DNA of 64,000 bases from positions 6,012,417 through 6,076,416 of the forward strand of contig NZ_CP081000.1 of assembly GCF_019645875.1 (NCBI RefSeq), read 5' to 3'. Positions 23,717 to 31,404 of this stretch are shown in pieces (position 1 is the first letter of the stretch; each line of letters opens with the position of its first letter). This stretch comes from Mycolicibacterium senegalense (GTDB taxonomy: Bacteria > Actinomycetota > Actinomycetes > Mycobacteriales > Mycobacteriaceae). A program made the position numbers and the translations under genes. The notes below the pieces were generated by a model. That model was not told the DNA's origin. It saw only the letters and a program-made list of their open reading frames with translations, and searched no databases.

Positions 23717-24230
23717 GGACTCCCCACCCCCTTCCGAGACCCGTCTTTCGACAGACTCGAACGTTTATTCGAATCGGTACTGCAACTGTAAAGCAGGGCT
23801 CCGACAAAGCTTTGTGACGGCGCTGCGACGCACCACGGTAGACGTTGCTGGCGCCGCCCGAAACCGCCCCTGTTGATCAACCTGTGGATGGCATGGGGAT
23901 AGGTCTCGGTCGCAGTGTTGAGGCTCTGGGGAGAACCTGTGGATCAATCCCGAACGATCTGTTGTTTTCCCAGCTCAGGGTGCCACGGAGGCTGTCAGTC
24001 ATTGTGTATGGGAAGTTCTTCGGCGTGTCGTGCCGGGTTGCCGTCCCGGGCGTGTTGTGTTGCGTCTGGGAACCGCCCCGGTTAACACCGAGTGTGCTTC
24101 GCTGTCCAGGGTTTCCCGCAAAGAGTTCGCCAGAGACACAGCAACGCCCGGGTGGAAACCTCTACAGGTCCCCACCCGGGCGATTGAGTGCCGGCGGAAT
24201 GACTCCGCTACGGATTACTCCGCAACTGGA
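23717..24230. promoter_or_regulatory. rplI-dnaB intergenic region with two DnaA-box-like sites
   Basis: 514 bases with no gene. Two sequences resemble the DnaA box TGTGGATAA: TGTGGATGG at 23883-23891 (7 of 9) and TGTGGATCA at 23938-23946 (8 of 9). The perfect palindrome GTTGATCAAC precedes the first. Such sites upstream of dnaB could link helicase supply to DnaA, but this is untested. A terminator hairpin and a tandem repeat lie at the rplI end. Confidence 0.35.
24145..24182 (-). terminator. Hairpin terminator after rplI
   Basis: Arms CGCCCGGGTGG and CCACCCGGGCG enclose an inner ACCT/AGGT stem with a CTAC loop, 49 nt after the rplI stop. There is no U-tract, which is common for actinobacterial terminators. 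It separates the ribosomal operon from dnaB. Confidence 0.6.
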
Positions 24231-24243
24231 TTACTCCGCAACA
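24196..24243. repeat. Three tandem 16-bp units spanning the rplI stop codon
   Basis: Units at 24196-24211, 24212-24227 and 24228-24243. The last two read GGATTACTCCGCAAC plus one variable base; the first is a degenerate copy (GGAATGACTCCGCTAC). The rplI TAA lies in the last unit, so the duplication extends the 3' end without changing the protein. Confidence 0.8.
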
Positions 24244-24686
24244 ACGTTGAGCGACACCTTGGCTTCCACCCCGGTGTGCAGCTTGACGGTCACGGGGTGC
24301 GTGCCGACGGACTTGATGTGCGCCTTGGGCAGCTGCACCGTGCGCTTGTCGAGGTTCGGGCCACCGGCCTTCTTGATCACGGCCACGACGTCAGCCGCGG
24401 TCACGGAACCGAACAGCTTGCCGGTGTCGGCAGCGGCGTGAACCGGCAGCGACACCTCGCCCAGGTTCTCCAGAGCGGTCTTGAGCTCGTTGGCGTGCTC
24501 GACACCCCGGATGGTCTTGGCTTCGCGAGCCCGACGGATCTCCTCGGCCTGGCGCTCGGCACCGCGGGAAGCCACGATGGCCAGCCCACGGGGCAGCAGG
24601 TAGTTACGGCCGTAGCCGTCCTTGACCTCGACGGCGTCGCCGGCGACACCCAGGTGCTCCACCTCAGCGGTGAGAATCAGCTTCAT
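24231..24686 (-). CDS. rplI: 50S ribosomal protein bL9
   Basis: 151 residues, the normal length. The N-terminal RNA-binding domain has the bL9 signature (GVAGDAVEVKDGYGRNYLLPRGLAI), then the long connecting helix and the C-terminal domain ending LNVVAE. It binds 23S rRNA at the L1 stalk base and helps keep reading frame. ATG 24686 follows AGGGGAT. It is the last gene of the rpsF-ssb-rpsR-rplI operon, 11 nt after rpsR, and is followed by a hairpin. Confidence 0.97.
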   Translation of the reverse strand: MKLILTAEVEHLGVAGDAVEVKDGYGRNYLLPRGLAIVASRGAERQAEEIRRAREAKTIRGVEHANELKTALENLGEVSLPVHAAADTGKLFGSVTAADVVAVIKKAGGPNLDKRTVQLPKAHIKSVGTHPVTVKLHTGVEAKVSLNVVAE

Positions 24687-24697
24687 TGGTCTATCCC

Positions 24698-24958
24698 CTA
24701 CCGCGTCGACGAACCGAACGGCAGCAGAGCCACCTCGCGGGCATTCTTCACCGCGATGGCGACATCGCGCTGGTGCTGGACGCAGTTGCCGGTCACCCGG
24801 CGGGCACGGATCTTGCCGCGCTCGCTGATGTAGGTGCGCAGCAGCGCAGTGTCCTTGTAGTCGATGACCTGCCCCTTACCCTTCTTGGAGCAGAACACGC
24901 ACTTACGAGTCTTGACCGGCTTTTCCGGTGCCGGCCGTCGCTTTGTGGACTTGGCCAT
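24698..24958 (-). CDS. rpsR: 30S ribosomal protein bS18 (zinc-binding, C+ form)
   Basis: 86 residues. It keeps the Cys ligands (KCVFCSKKGKG and a downstream GNCVQHQRD) of the zinc-containing C+ paralogue. Mycobacteria also encode a C- form elsewhere that replaces it under zinc limitation. The S18 core (YKDTALLRTYISERGKIRARR) pairs with S6 on the 30S platform. ATG 24958 follows GGAAGAG. It sits between ssb and rplI, the standard order. Confidence 0.96.
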   Translation of the reverse strand: MAKSTKRRPAPEKPVKTRKCVFCSKKGKGQVIDYKDTALLRTYISERGKIRARRVTGNCVQHQRDVAIAVKNAREVALLPFGSSTR

Positions 24959-24994
24959 TGGTTATCTCTTCCTTGCAAAAATTTTCGTTGTTGA

Positions 24995-25495
24995 TCAGAA
25001 CGGCGGCTCGTCGTCGGCCCCGCTGAAGGAACCGGACGCCGGTGCACTGCCCCACGGATCGTCTTTGGGCTCGGCCTGGCGCGAACCACCGCCGCCGCCA
25101 CCACCGAAGCCGCCGCCTCCGCCGCCGCTACGGCTGGCCTTGTTGACCTTGGCCGTGGCGTAGCGCAGGGACGGACCGATCTCGTCGACCTCGACCTCGA
25201 CAACGGTGCGCTTCTCGCCCTCACGGGTTTCGAACGAACGCTGCTTGAGCCGGCCGGTGACGATCACCCGCGAACCCCGCACGAGGCTCTCGGCCACGTT
25301 CTCGGCCGCCTCACGCCAGATGTTGCACCGAAGGAACAGCGCTTCGCCGTCCTTCCACTCATTGGTCTGCCGGTCGAACATTCGCGGCGTAGAAGCAACG
25401 GTGAAGTTGGCAACAGCTGCGCCGGACGGGGTGAAACGCAGTTCCGGGTCAGCGGTCAGGTTTCCGACAACTGTGATGGTGGTGTCACCAGCCAC
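24995..25495 (-). CDS. ssb: Single-stranded DNA-binding protein SSB
   Basis: 166 residues. The OB fold opens with TTITVVGNLTADPELRFTPSG and ends near LRYATAKVNK; then a Gly-rich linker (two runs of Gly with one Phe) and the acidic C-terminal tip DDEPPF that recruits partner proteins. It coats single-stranded DNA in replication and repair. GTG 25495 follows AGGAGG. It is encoded in the ribosomal operon between rpsF and rpsR. Confidence 0.97.
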   Translation of the reverse strand: MAGDTTITVVGNLTADPELRFTPSGAAVANFTVASTPRMFDRQTNEWKDGEALFLRCNIWREAAENVAESLVRGSRVIVTGRLKQRSFETREGEKRTVVEVEVDEIGPSLRYATAKVNKASRSGGGGGGFGGGGGGGSRQAEPKDDPWGSAPASGSFSGADDEPPF

Positions 25496-25564
25496 GAGAT
25501 CCTCCTGGGATAGGCATGTCCGTTTGCGCGAAGCCTACGTAGCCCCGCCGACGACTGACAGCCT

Positions 25565-25855
25565 TTAGTGCTTGTCGGTCCGCATCACCTTGGTCCGCAG
25601 CACGGACTCGTTCAGGTTGAGCTGACGGTCGAGCTCGGACACGGTGGCCGGTTCCGCCTTGACGTCGACAACGGCGTAGATGCCCTCGGCGTGCTTGGCG
25701 ATCTCGTAAGCCAGCCGGCGACGGCCCCAGATGTCGACCTTGTCGACACTGCCGCCATCCTTGCGGACGACGTTCAGGAACGTCTCCAGCGACGGAGCTA
25801 CGGTGCGCTCGTCAAGTGTGGGGTCGAGAATGACCATGATTTCGTATGGACGCAT
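25565..25855 (-). CDS. rpsF: 30S ribosomal protein bS6
   Basis: 96 residues from ATG 25855 (MRPYEIMVILDPTLDERTVAP; conserved GGSVDKVDIWGRRRLAYEI and the C-terminal LRTKVMR). A longer upstream frame is rejected because the S6 fold starts at MRPYE and an AGGAGG lies 13 nt upstream, with a TGAGG nearer. S6 binds S18 on the 30S platform. It is the first gene of the operon; the leader can fold so as to hide the ribosome site. Confidence 0.96.
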   Translation of the reverse strand: MRPYEIMVILDPTLDERTVAPSLETFLNVVRKDGGSVDKVDIWGRRRLAYEIAKHAEGIYAVVDVKAEPATVSELDRQLNLNESVLRTKVMRTDKH

Positions 25856-25868
25856 TAGAACCTCATCA

Positions 25869-25914
25869 CCTCCTCTGGTCGTGTACGGCCACGGTGGATT
25901 CCGTGGCAGGAGGG
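25869..25914 (-). promoter_or_regulatory. Candidate S6:S18 leader RNA structure before rpsF
   Basis: On the minus strand CCCTCCTG (25914-25907) can pair with CAGAGGAGG (25877-25869), which contains the ribosome site, enclosing a hairpin CCACGG-AATCCA-CCGTGG (25906-25889). Known rpsF leaders bind the S6:S18 complex to repress translation; this structure would do so by sequestering the AGGAGG. Confidence 0.4.
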
Positions 25915-25937
25915 TCGCCTGCGTCGGCAACCGGCCC

Positions 25938-25943
25938 AGGCTA
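25938..25943 (-). promoter_or_regulatory. Possible -10 element of the rpsF operon
   Basis: TAGCCT on the minus strand fits TANNNT and would give a leader of about 75 nt that includes the foldable region. Confidence 0.3.
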
Positions 25944-26012
25944 CCCGAAATCGCCCTGATCTGCGAAATCCGTATAAAGTGGCCCCGTCGTCTCGGAGTA
26001 TCGGGGGAATCG

Positions 26013-26597
26013 GTGACCTATCCCAACGGGCCCTATGGTCAGGGGTTTCCCGGACAGCCCGGCTATCCCCAACAACCGGTGTGGCCGCAGCACTCCGGCT
26101 ATCCACAACCGGGCTACCCGGGCGTTTACCCGCCGCCACCCGCCGGCCCCAGCGGCGCCACGGCGATCTTCGCCGGCCTCCTGGCGTTGCCGGGCGGAAT
26201 CATCGGTCTCATCCTCGGCGGGGTCTCGACCTTCTCGTTCTTTCTCTCGTCGCAAGAGGACCGCAGCGCCTGGCTGTACCTGCTGCCGTTGATCTGCTTC
26301 GGATACGGGCTGTCGCTCTTGGTCGGGGCGTTCTCGCTGTTTCGACGCAACACGATCGGTCGTCTACTGATCGCCGGCGGATGCGCCGTAGTCATCGTGT
26401 TGGCCATCGTCGTCACAGTAGGCGGCGCGTTCGTCAGGCCCCACTCTGATCTCGATTCAGTCGGCGTCCCCGTGATCGTCGGCATCGTCTTCCCGATCTT
26501 GACCCTCGCGCTTTCGCTGCTGCCGTCGACCACACGCTGGATCAAAGCCAAGCCGAATCCGATTGCACCGCAGTACTATCCGCCCTACCAAGGCTGA
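26013..26597 (+). CDS. Small membrane protein with Pro/Gly/Tyr-rich cytoplasmic N-terminus
   Basis: 194 residues from GTG 26013, behind GGGGGAA. Residues 1-45 are a low-complexity Pro-Gly-Tyr-Gln segment (YPNGPYGQGFPGQPGYPQQP), then four hydrophobic helices (about 50-75, 88-108, 118-140, 155-175). This architecture is frequent in mycobacteria and such proteins are usually annotated only as membrane proteins. It is divergent from rpsF; TAAAGT at about 25975 may be its -10. Function unknown. Confidence 0.75.
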   Translation: MTYPNGPYGQGFPGQPGYPQQPVWPQHSGYPQPGYPGVYPPPPAGPSGATAIFAGLLALPGGIIGLILGGVSTFSFFLSSQEDRSAWLYLLPLICFGYGLSLLVGAFSLFRRNTIGRLLIAGGCAVVIVLAIVVTVGGAFVRPHSDLDSVGVPVIVGIVFPILTLALSLLPSTTRWIKAKPNPIAPQYYPPYQG

Positions 26598-26618
26598 GTT
26601 TTACCAGCGCCGTCGTCC

Positions 26619-26680
26619 CGCCGGTTTCTACCTGGGGGTCGCGACGAAGCAGATTCGCAGCCCTGGTGCAGAAACCGGCG
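26619..26680. terminator. Bidirectional terminator between convergent genes
   Basis: CGCCGGTTTCT (26619-26629) and AGAAACCGGCG (26670-26680) are perfect 11-bp arms with partly paired interior sequence (ACC..GGG), lying between the stops of the membrane protein and the DUF2029 gene. Confidence 0.55.
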
Positions 26681-26699
26681 CGGCCGCGGCCGCAGGACC

Positions 26700-28352
26700 T
26701 CACTTCGCGTCGGCCAACTCCGGCTCCGGCTCCGGCTTGGGCTCGATCCGCACCCGGCCGGCCGAGGGACGCAACCAATCCGGCAACCAGCGCGGCGGGT
26801 CGTCGGGCGCCCCGTCGAACACGCCTCCGGTGGGGTCGTCAATGCGTCCGCCGTGGCGCACCAGGTCGAGCTCCGGGCGGTAGATCTGGCGAATGATCAA
26901 CGCACACAACACGATCACCGCCAGATCGCGGATCAGCACCGTGGTGGTGAACCACTGCTCGGGCAAGCCCTTGTTCTGCTCGCCGTACAAATACAGCATG
27001 CGCGGTATCCATACCAAGGCGTCGATCGTCATCCATGCCAACAGGATCCGGCGATGCGGCAACGCCAGCACCGCAAGCGGCACCAGCCACAGCGAGAACT
27101 GCGGGCTCCACACCTTGTTGGTCAGCAGGAACGCGGCGACCACGAGGAACGCCAGTTGCGCCACCCGCGGGCGCTGCGCGGCCGTCAACGCGATGTAGCC
27201 GATCGCGATACAGCACGCCGCGAACAACACCGCCGTGACCGTGTTGAGCACCGTGGGCGGCTGCCAGAATCCGAGGTCGGGGTCGAAGCCCTGCCAATCG
27301 GTGAAGGACTTCACCACGTTGTAGAGCGAGTCCATGTCGTCGCCGCGCCGAGTATTGAGACGGAAGAACTCTGACCATCCTCGCGGGAAGAGCACCATGA
27401 TCGGCAAATTGATCAGCAGCCAGGTGACGACGGCAGTCAGCGCCGCCTTGCCCACCGCCCGCAGGCGCCCGGTACGCAGCCCGAGCAGTACCAGCGGGAC
27501 GAAAAGCAGCAGCGGATACAGCTTGGCCGCCACGCCAATGCCGATCAGCGCCCCGGCCCACACCGGTTTTCGCCGAGCCCACGCCAGCATCGCGCCTGCC
27601 GCGGACGCTGTGGCCAACGCGTCAAAGTTGGTGAATACCTGGAAGATCACGATCGGCGAACCCGCCACCAGCGCGGCATCCCATACTCGCCGGCCGGCCA
27701 TTCGCGACGTGGCCCAGACGGTGGCCAGCCAAGCCAACGCCAAGCCGAACGCCGAGATGTTGAAGAACATCACCACTTCGGCCACCAGCGGAACCGATAC
27801 CAGCTTGGTCAGCGCGGTGTAGGTCTTGGCCAGCGACATCGACACGTACTGGTACAGCCCGGTCAGCACCGGATACTCCATGTAGCGGATCGCCGGACTG
27901 CCGTCGTACTGGATGCGTGGGTTGCCGGTCGCGTCGTTCTCGACCCAACTGGATTTGTAGGGAAACTTGCCGAGGTTCAACAACTCCGCGGTGTAGAGCG
28001 GAACCGTGTCGGAGTAACACAACTCGTAGTACGCCCGGTTGTTCTCCCAGTTGGCCACCCGCTCGCCCGCGGAGCCCTTGCCCGTGGTCTGCAGGCAGGC
28101 GGCCTTGGTCGTATAGCCCAGCGCCAGGAACACCACCGCGATCACGAACATCACCCGCAGCGGGGTCATGAACCGTGACCGGCCGATCAACGCGTGACGA
28201 CCGACCGGCCCGCCGACGGTCTGCGACAACGCCTCGGCCAGCCGGTCGTTGCGGCTGGGGAGGTCGCGGTCGTCGGCGCTCCGCTGATCTTCTGCCGGCG
28301 GAGCCGGCGAATCCAACCCAGCCAGCGGTGCCGGAGATACCCGGTCGGTCAC
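26700..28352 (-). CDS. DUF2029 (GT87-type) polytopic membrane protein, Rv0051 orthologue
   Basis: 550 residues with about ten to eleven membrane helices. It has an exterior loop after TM1 with conserved Cys and aromatic residues (NWENNRAYYELCYSDTVPLY), YMEYPVLTGLYQY, and FQVFTNFDALATA, typical of polyprenyl-phosphate-sugar-dependent transferases of the DUF2029/GT-C group (PimE-like). The donor and acceptor for this member are not established. Cytoplasmic tail rich in Pro and Glu. Its ATG overlaps the ponA1 stop by 4 bases (ATGA), so it is coupled to the penicillin-binding protein, as in M. tuberculosis Rv0050-Rv0051, suggesting a role in the envelope. Confidence 0.9.
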   Translation of the reverse strand: MTDRVSPAPLAGLDSPAPPAEDQRSADDRDLPSRNDRLAEALSQTVGGPVGRHALIGRSRFMTPLRVMFVIAVVFLALGYTTKAACLQTTGKGSAGERVANWENNRAYYELCYSDTVPLYTAELLNLGKFPYKSSWVENDATGNPRIQYDGSPAIRYMEYPVLTGLYQYVSMSLAKTYTALTKLVSVPLVAEVVMFFNISAFGLALAWLATVWATSRMAGRRVWDAALVAGSPIVIFQVFTNFDALATASAAGAMLAWARRKPVWAGALIGIGVAAKLYPLLLFVPLVLLGLRTGRLRAVGKAALTAVVTWLLINLPIMVLFPRGWSEFFRLNTRRGDDMDSLYNVVKSFTDWQGFDPDLGFWQPPTVLNTVTAVLFAACCIAIGYIALTAAQRPRVAQLAFLVVAAFLLTNKVWSPQFSLWLVPLAVLALPHRRILLAWMTIDALVWIPRMLYLYGEQNKGLPEQWFTTTVLIRDLAVIVLCALIIRQIYRPELDLVRHGGRIDDPTGGVFDGAPDDPPRWLPDWLRPSAGRVRIEPKPEPEPELADAK

Positions 28353-30919
28353 GGAGGCGGCGGGCCCACCGGGACTTCCGGCACGCCGGGCACGACGGGA
28401 GCTCCCGGCGGCGGTCCGATCGGCACGGTCGTCGGAGGGCCGATCGGGATCGTGATGCCCGGGGCCACTTCGATGGTCGGCTGAATCACCGTCTCCGAAG
28501 GCATCACCGAGACCTGCGGGCCACCCGGAGGCAGGGTGCCGGGCGGCGGGGCGGCCGGGGCCTGGGGCACACCGGCATAGCCGCCGATCTCGGTCGGCTT
28601 CGGGAACGTCTCGTTGTCGGTGCCCTTCAGCGCACCGTCCATGGTGGATTTCCAGATGTCCGACGGAAGCCCGGATCCGTAGACAGGGCTGCCGCCCGCC
28701 GTCTTCAGCGGTTTCACGCCCTCGGAGGTACCCACCCAGACCGCCGTCGAAAGCGACGGTGTGTAACCGACCATCCAGGCATCGCGGTTGTCGCCGGTGT
28801 CGCCGAGCTGGTTGGTGCCGGTCTTGGCGGCCGAGGCGCGGCCACCGGCCAGATTGTGACCGCGGGACCAGCCGGCGATCGGCTGCATGGCCGAGGTCAC
28901 GTTGTCGGCAACAGCCTTGTCGATGCGCTGTTCACCGTTGTCCTGGGTCGAGGCATCGAACAGCACCTGACCCGAGGAGTTCACGACCTTCTGCACGAAG
29001 TGCGGCTTGTGGTAGACGCCGGACGCCGCCAGCGTGGCGTACGCCGAGGCCATGTCGATCACCCGGGACTGGTACTGGCCCAGCACCACACCGTTGTTCG
29101 GCGGACCGCCCTTGCCGTCCTCCGACAGCGTGTGCTCGACGCCCGGGAAACTCTCGGCCACACCCGCGTCATGGGCGGCCTTGGCCACGTCCTCGGGACC
29201 GTGCTCCAGCTTGAGCATCAGCCGGTAGTAGCTGGTGTTGAGCGAGCGTTTGAGCGCCTCGGCGATGGAGCAGGTGCCGCAGCCCTCACCTTCGACGTTG
29301 CTGATCTTGATGCCGTTGACGGTGACCGGCCCGCTGTCGACCTGGTAGCCCAGACCGATGCCCTGCTGCAGGGCGGCGACGAGCGCGAAAACCTTGAACG
29401 ACGAACCCGTCGGCAGGCCGGCCTGGGCGAAGTCGAAGCCGTTGGCGTCCGAGCCGCCGTAGTACGCCTTGACCGCGCCGTCATGCGGATCGATGGACAC
29501 CACCGCGGTCCGCATGTCGGGGTCCTGGCCGTCCATGTACTTGGACACCGCGTTCTCGGCGGCCTGCTGCGCCTGCGGGTCGATCGTGGTGGTGATCTGC
29601 AGGCCCTCGGTATTCAGCGCCTGCTCACTGATGTCGAACAGGTCCAGCAGTTCCTTGGTGACCTGACGCTCGATCAGTCCGTTGGGGCCGGTGGTCTGGT
29701 TCGCCTGGCGAGCCTGGTCCGGCGGCACCGTCGGCGGGAACACCTGACCGGCGCGTTCCTGGGCAGACAGCGCACCCATGTCGACCATGCCGTCGAGCAC
29801 CCAGTTCCACCGGTCGGCCGCGCCCTCCGGATTGACGGCGGGGTCCAACCCCGACGGGCGCTGGATCAGCGCGGCCATCAGCGCACCCTCGGCGACGGTG
29901 AGCTGTTCGACGGGCTTGTCGAAGTAGGCCTTCGCTGCCGCGGCGATGCCGTACGAGCCGCGGCCGAAGTAGATCATGTTCAGATACGCCTGCATCACAG
30001 CGTCTTTGGACCATTCGCTGGCCATCTTGGTCGAGATGACCAGCTCCTTGGCCTTACGGATCAGACCGCCGATGCCGGAGCGCTCGTCACCGACGAGTGC
30101 GTTCTTGACGTACTGCTGGGTGATGGTCGAACCGCCCTGCAGGTCACCGCCCACCAAGTTGTTCTTGATCGCGCGCAACAGCGCGGTGAACGAGAAGCCA
30201 GGGTTGGAGTAGAAGTCACGGTCCTCGGCCGCCATCACCGCGTTGCGTACATGCTCGGGGATCTTGTCGATGCCCACGTCGACGCGGTTGCCTTCGGGCG
30301 GCACGATCTTGGCGATCTCACTGCCGTCGCTGGCCAGGATCGTCGACACCTGATTGGTCCGGATGTCGCCGGGCTGCGGGACGTCGACGATCATGTACGC
30401 CATACCGAACGTCACCAGCGGAAGCAGAATCATCGCCACCACGGCGGCGATCGACAGACGTCGCACCAGCTTCCAGTTGATGTGGAACTGCCGCGTCGGC
30501 TTGGGGCCAGGTCCCGACGGACCCGAAGGCCCCGATCCACGACCGCCTCCCGGCGGCGGAGGCGGTGATTTGGGCGGCTGCGGTTTCGGCGGCGGGGTGC
30601 CGTCCATCGCAGCCCTGACGACGTCGAGCGGAGCCGGTTTGTCGTCGCGAACCGGGGGCAGCACCGTGGTGAGCCGGTCGTCGGGCGGCAGCGCCGGACG
30701 GCCGGGACGACCCACCGGACCGTTGTTCCGTCCCACGGGACCGTTCTCGCGAGGCGGCAGCCCGGCTTCCCGAGCCGGAGGCCGGGGGTCGCGGACCGGG
30801 GGCTTGTCGCGGGCGGGCGGTTTCTCCCGGGCCGGTGGCCTGTTTTCGCGCGCGCCGAGGCGGTCAGCCGCGTTACGGATGTCGTTGGCTGACCGGCTAT
30901 GGCACCCTTCGTTATTCAC
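28349..30919 (-). CDS. ponA1: Class A penicillin-binding protein PonA1 (PBP1)
   Basis: About 856 residues from GTG 30919. A long basic, Pro/Arg-rich cytoplasmic region (repeats of the PPAREK/PPARDK type) precedes one transmembrane helix (about 152-177). The glycosyltransferase domain carries AAEDRDFY (catalytic Glu) and GGSTITQQYVKN; the transpeptidase has SSFK (nucleophile Ser), a YYR/SLN region and KTGTN; the C-terminus is Pro-rich. It polymerises and crosslinks peptidoglycan at the pole and septum. GTG was chosen because GTGAATAA overlaps the upstream stop by 8 bases, giving coupling to the DUF5318 gene. Regulation of PonA1 through its cytoplasmic part by Ser/Thr kinases is known in M. tuberculosis. 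Confidence 0.96.
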   Translation of the reverse strand: MNNEGCHSRSANDIRNAADRLGARENRPPAREKPPARDKPPVRDPRPPAREAGLPPRENGPVGRNNGPVGRPGRPALPPDDRLTTVLPPVRDDKPAPLDVVRAAMDGTPPPKPQPPKSPPPPPGGGRGSGPSGPSGPGPKPTRQFHINWKLVRRLSIAAVVAMILLPLVTFGMAYMIVDVPQPGDIRTNQVSTILASDGSEIAKIVPPEGNRVDVGIDKIPEHVRNAVMAAEDRDFYSNPGFSFTALLRAIKNNLVGGDLQGGSTITQQYVKNALVGDERSGIGGLIRKAKELVISTKMASEWSKDAVMQAYLNMIYFGRGSYGIAAAAKAYFDKPVEQLTVAEGALMAALIQRPSGLDPAVNPEGAADRWNWVLDGMVDMGALSAQERAGQVFPPTVPPDQARQANQTTGPNGLIERQVTKELLDLFDISEQALNTEGLQITTTIDPQAQQAAENAVSKYMDGQDPDMRTAVVSIDPHDGAVKAYYGGSDANGFDFAQAGLPTGSSFKVFALVAALQQGIGLGYQVDSGPVTVNGIKISNVEGEGCGTCSIAEALKRSLNTSYYRLMLKLEHGPEDVAKAAHDAGVAESFPGVEHTLSEDGKGGPPNNGVVLGQYQSRVIDMASAYATLAASGVYHKPHFVQKVVNSSGQVLFDASTQDNGEQRIDKAVADNVTSAMQPIAGWSRGHNLAGGRASAAKTGTNQLGDTGDNRDAWMVGYTPSLSTAVWVGTSEGVKPLKTAGGSPVYGSGLPSDIWKSTMDGALKGTDNETFPKPTEIGGYAGVPQAPAAPPPGTLPPGGPQVSVMPSETVIQPTIEVAPGITIPIGPPTTVPIGPPPGAPVVPGVPEVPVGPPPP

Positions 30920-31334
30920 TGGCCGTACGCGCCGACTTGCGCGTGCCTCGAGTGCCACGTGCCTTCGGCGGCTTCGGCGCGCCCAGGACATATGACTTGA
31001 CCAAATGATTCCAACTGCAGGTGCGGCATACCTCAACCACATGGACTGCGAACTCGTCGTAACGAGTTGCCAACATCACCAGCTCCTCCGCGGTGCGCGC
31101 CGAGCCCGATACCGGGCCCAGATGATCACCGAAAACCCACGACACCAGCGTGAGCTGCTCCTTACGGCAGATCGGACACATCACCGAACTCTGCTTGCCG
31201 TGAAACTTTGCCGCGCGAAGCAGGTAGGGATTGGCATCACAGACCTCCGAGACGCCGGTGCGCCCCGAATAGACCTCAGCCAGCAGGGACCGCCGCCGAA
31301 GCGCGTAATCCACCACCTGTCTCTGCAATCGCAC
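30912..31334 (-). CDS. DUF5318 protein, Rv0049 orthologue
   Basis: 140 residues from GTG 31334, very close to Rv0049: RLQRQVVDYALRRRSLLAEV, CDANPYLLRAAKFHG, a CPIC knuckle, VVEVCRTCSWNHLVKSYVLG, and a basic tail. The two CxxC pairs suggest a zinc ribbon. Function unknown, but position before ponA1 with an 8-base overlap is conserved, so it may act with PonA1. A longer upstream frame is discarded because a TACTCT box ends 7 nt before this GTG. Confidence 0.9.
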   Translation of the reverse strand: MRLQRQVVDYALRRRSLLAEVYSGRTGVSEVCDANPYLLRAAKFHGKQSSVMCPICRKEQLTLVSWVFGDHLGPVSGSARTAEELVMLATRYDEFAVHVVEVCRTCSWNHLVKSYVLGAPKPPKARGTRGTRKSARTASE

Positions 31335-31341
31335 GATGACC

Positions 31342-31347
31342 AGAGTA
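31342..31347 (-). promoter_or_regulatory. Leaderless -10 element of the Rv0049-ponA1-Rv0051 operon
   Basis: TACTCT on the minus strand, ending 7 nt before GTG 31334. Confidence 0.5.
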
Positions 31348-31390
31348 CGTCGGCCCCCTGGACACCGAGGCGCGACCGCGTCACACCTCC

Positions 31391-31396
31391 TACGAT
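31391..31396 (+). promoter_or_regulatory. Leaderless -10 element of the DUF1707 gene
   Basis: TACGAT ending 8 nt before GTG 31405; divergent from the ponA1 operon promoter. Confidence 0.4.
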
Positions 31397-31404
31397 CATC
31401 TTCC

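Noticed and set aside
25080..25140. Repetitive GGC/GGT tract
   Set aside because: It is the Gly-rich linker of ssb, not a CRISPR or satellite repeat; no CRISPR array is visible anywhere in the window.
28175..30568. A 797-residue open frame antisense to ponA1
   Set aside because: It mirrors the high-GC codon pattern of ponA1, is full of Arg/His/Asp low-complexity sequence, and has no family signature.
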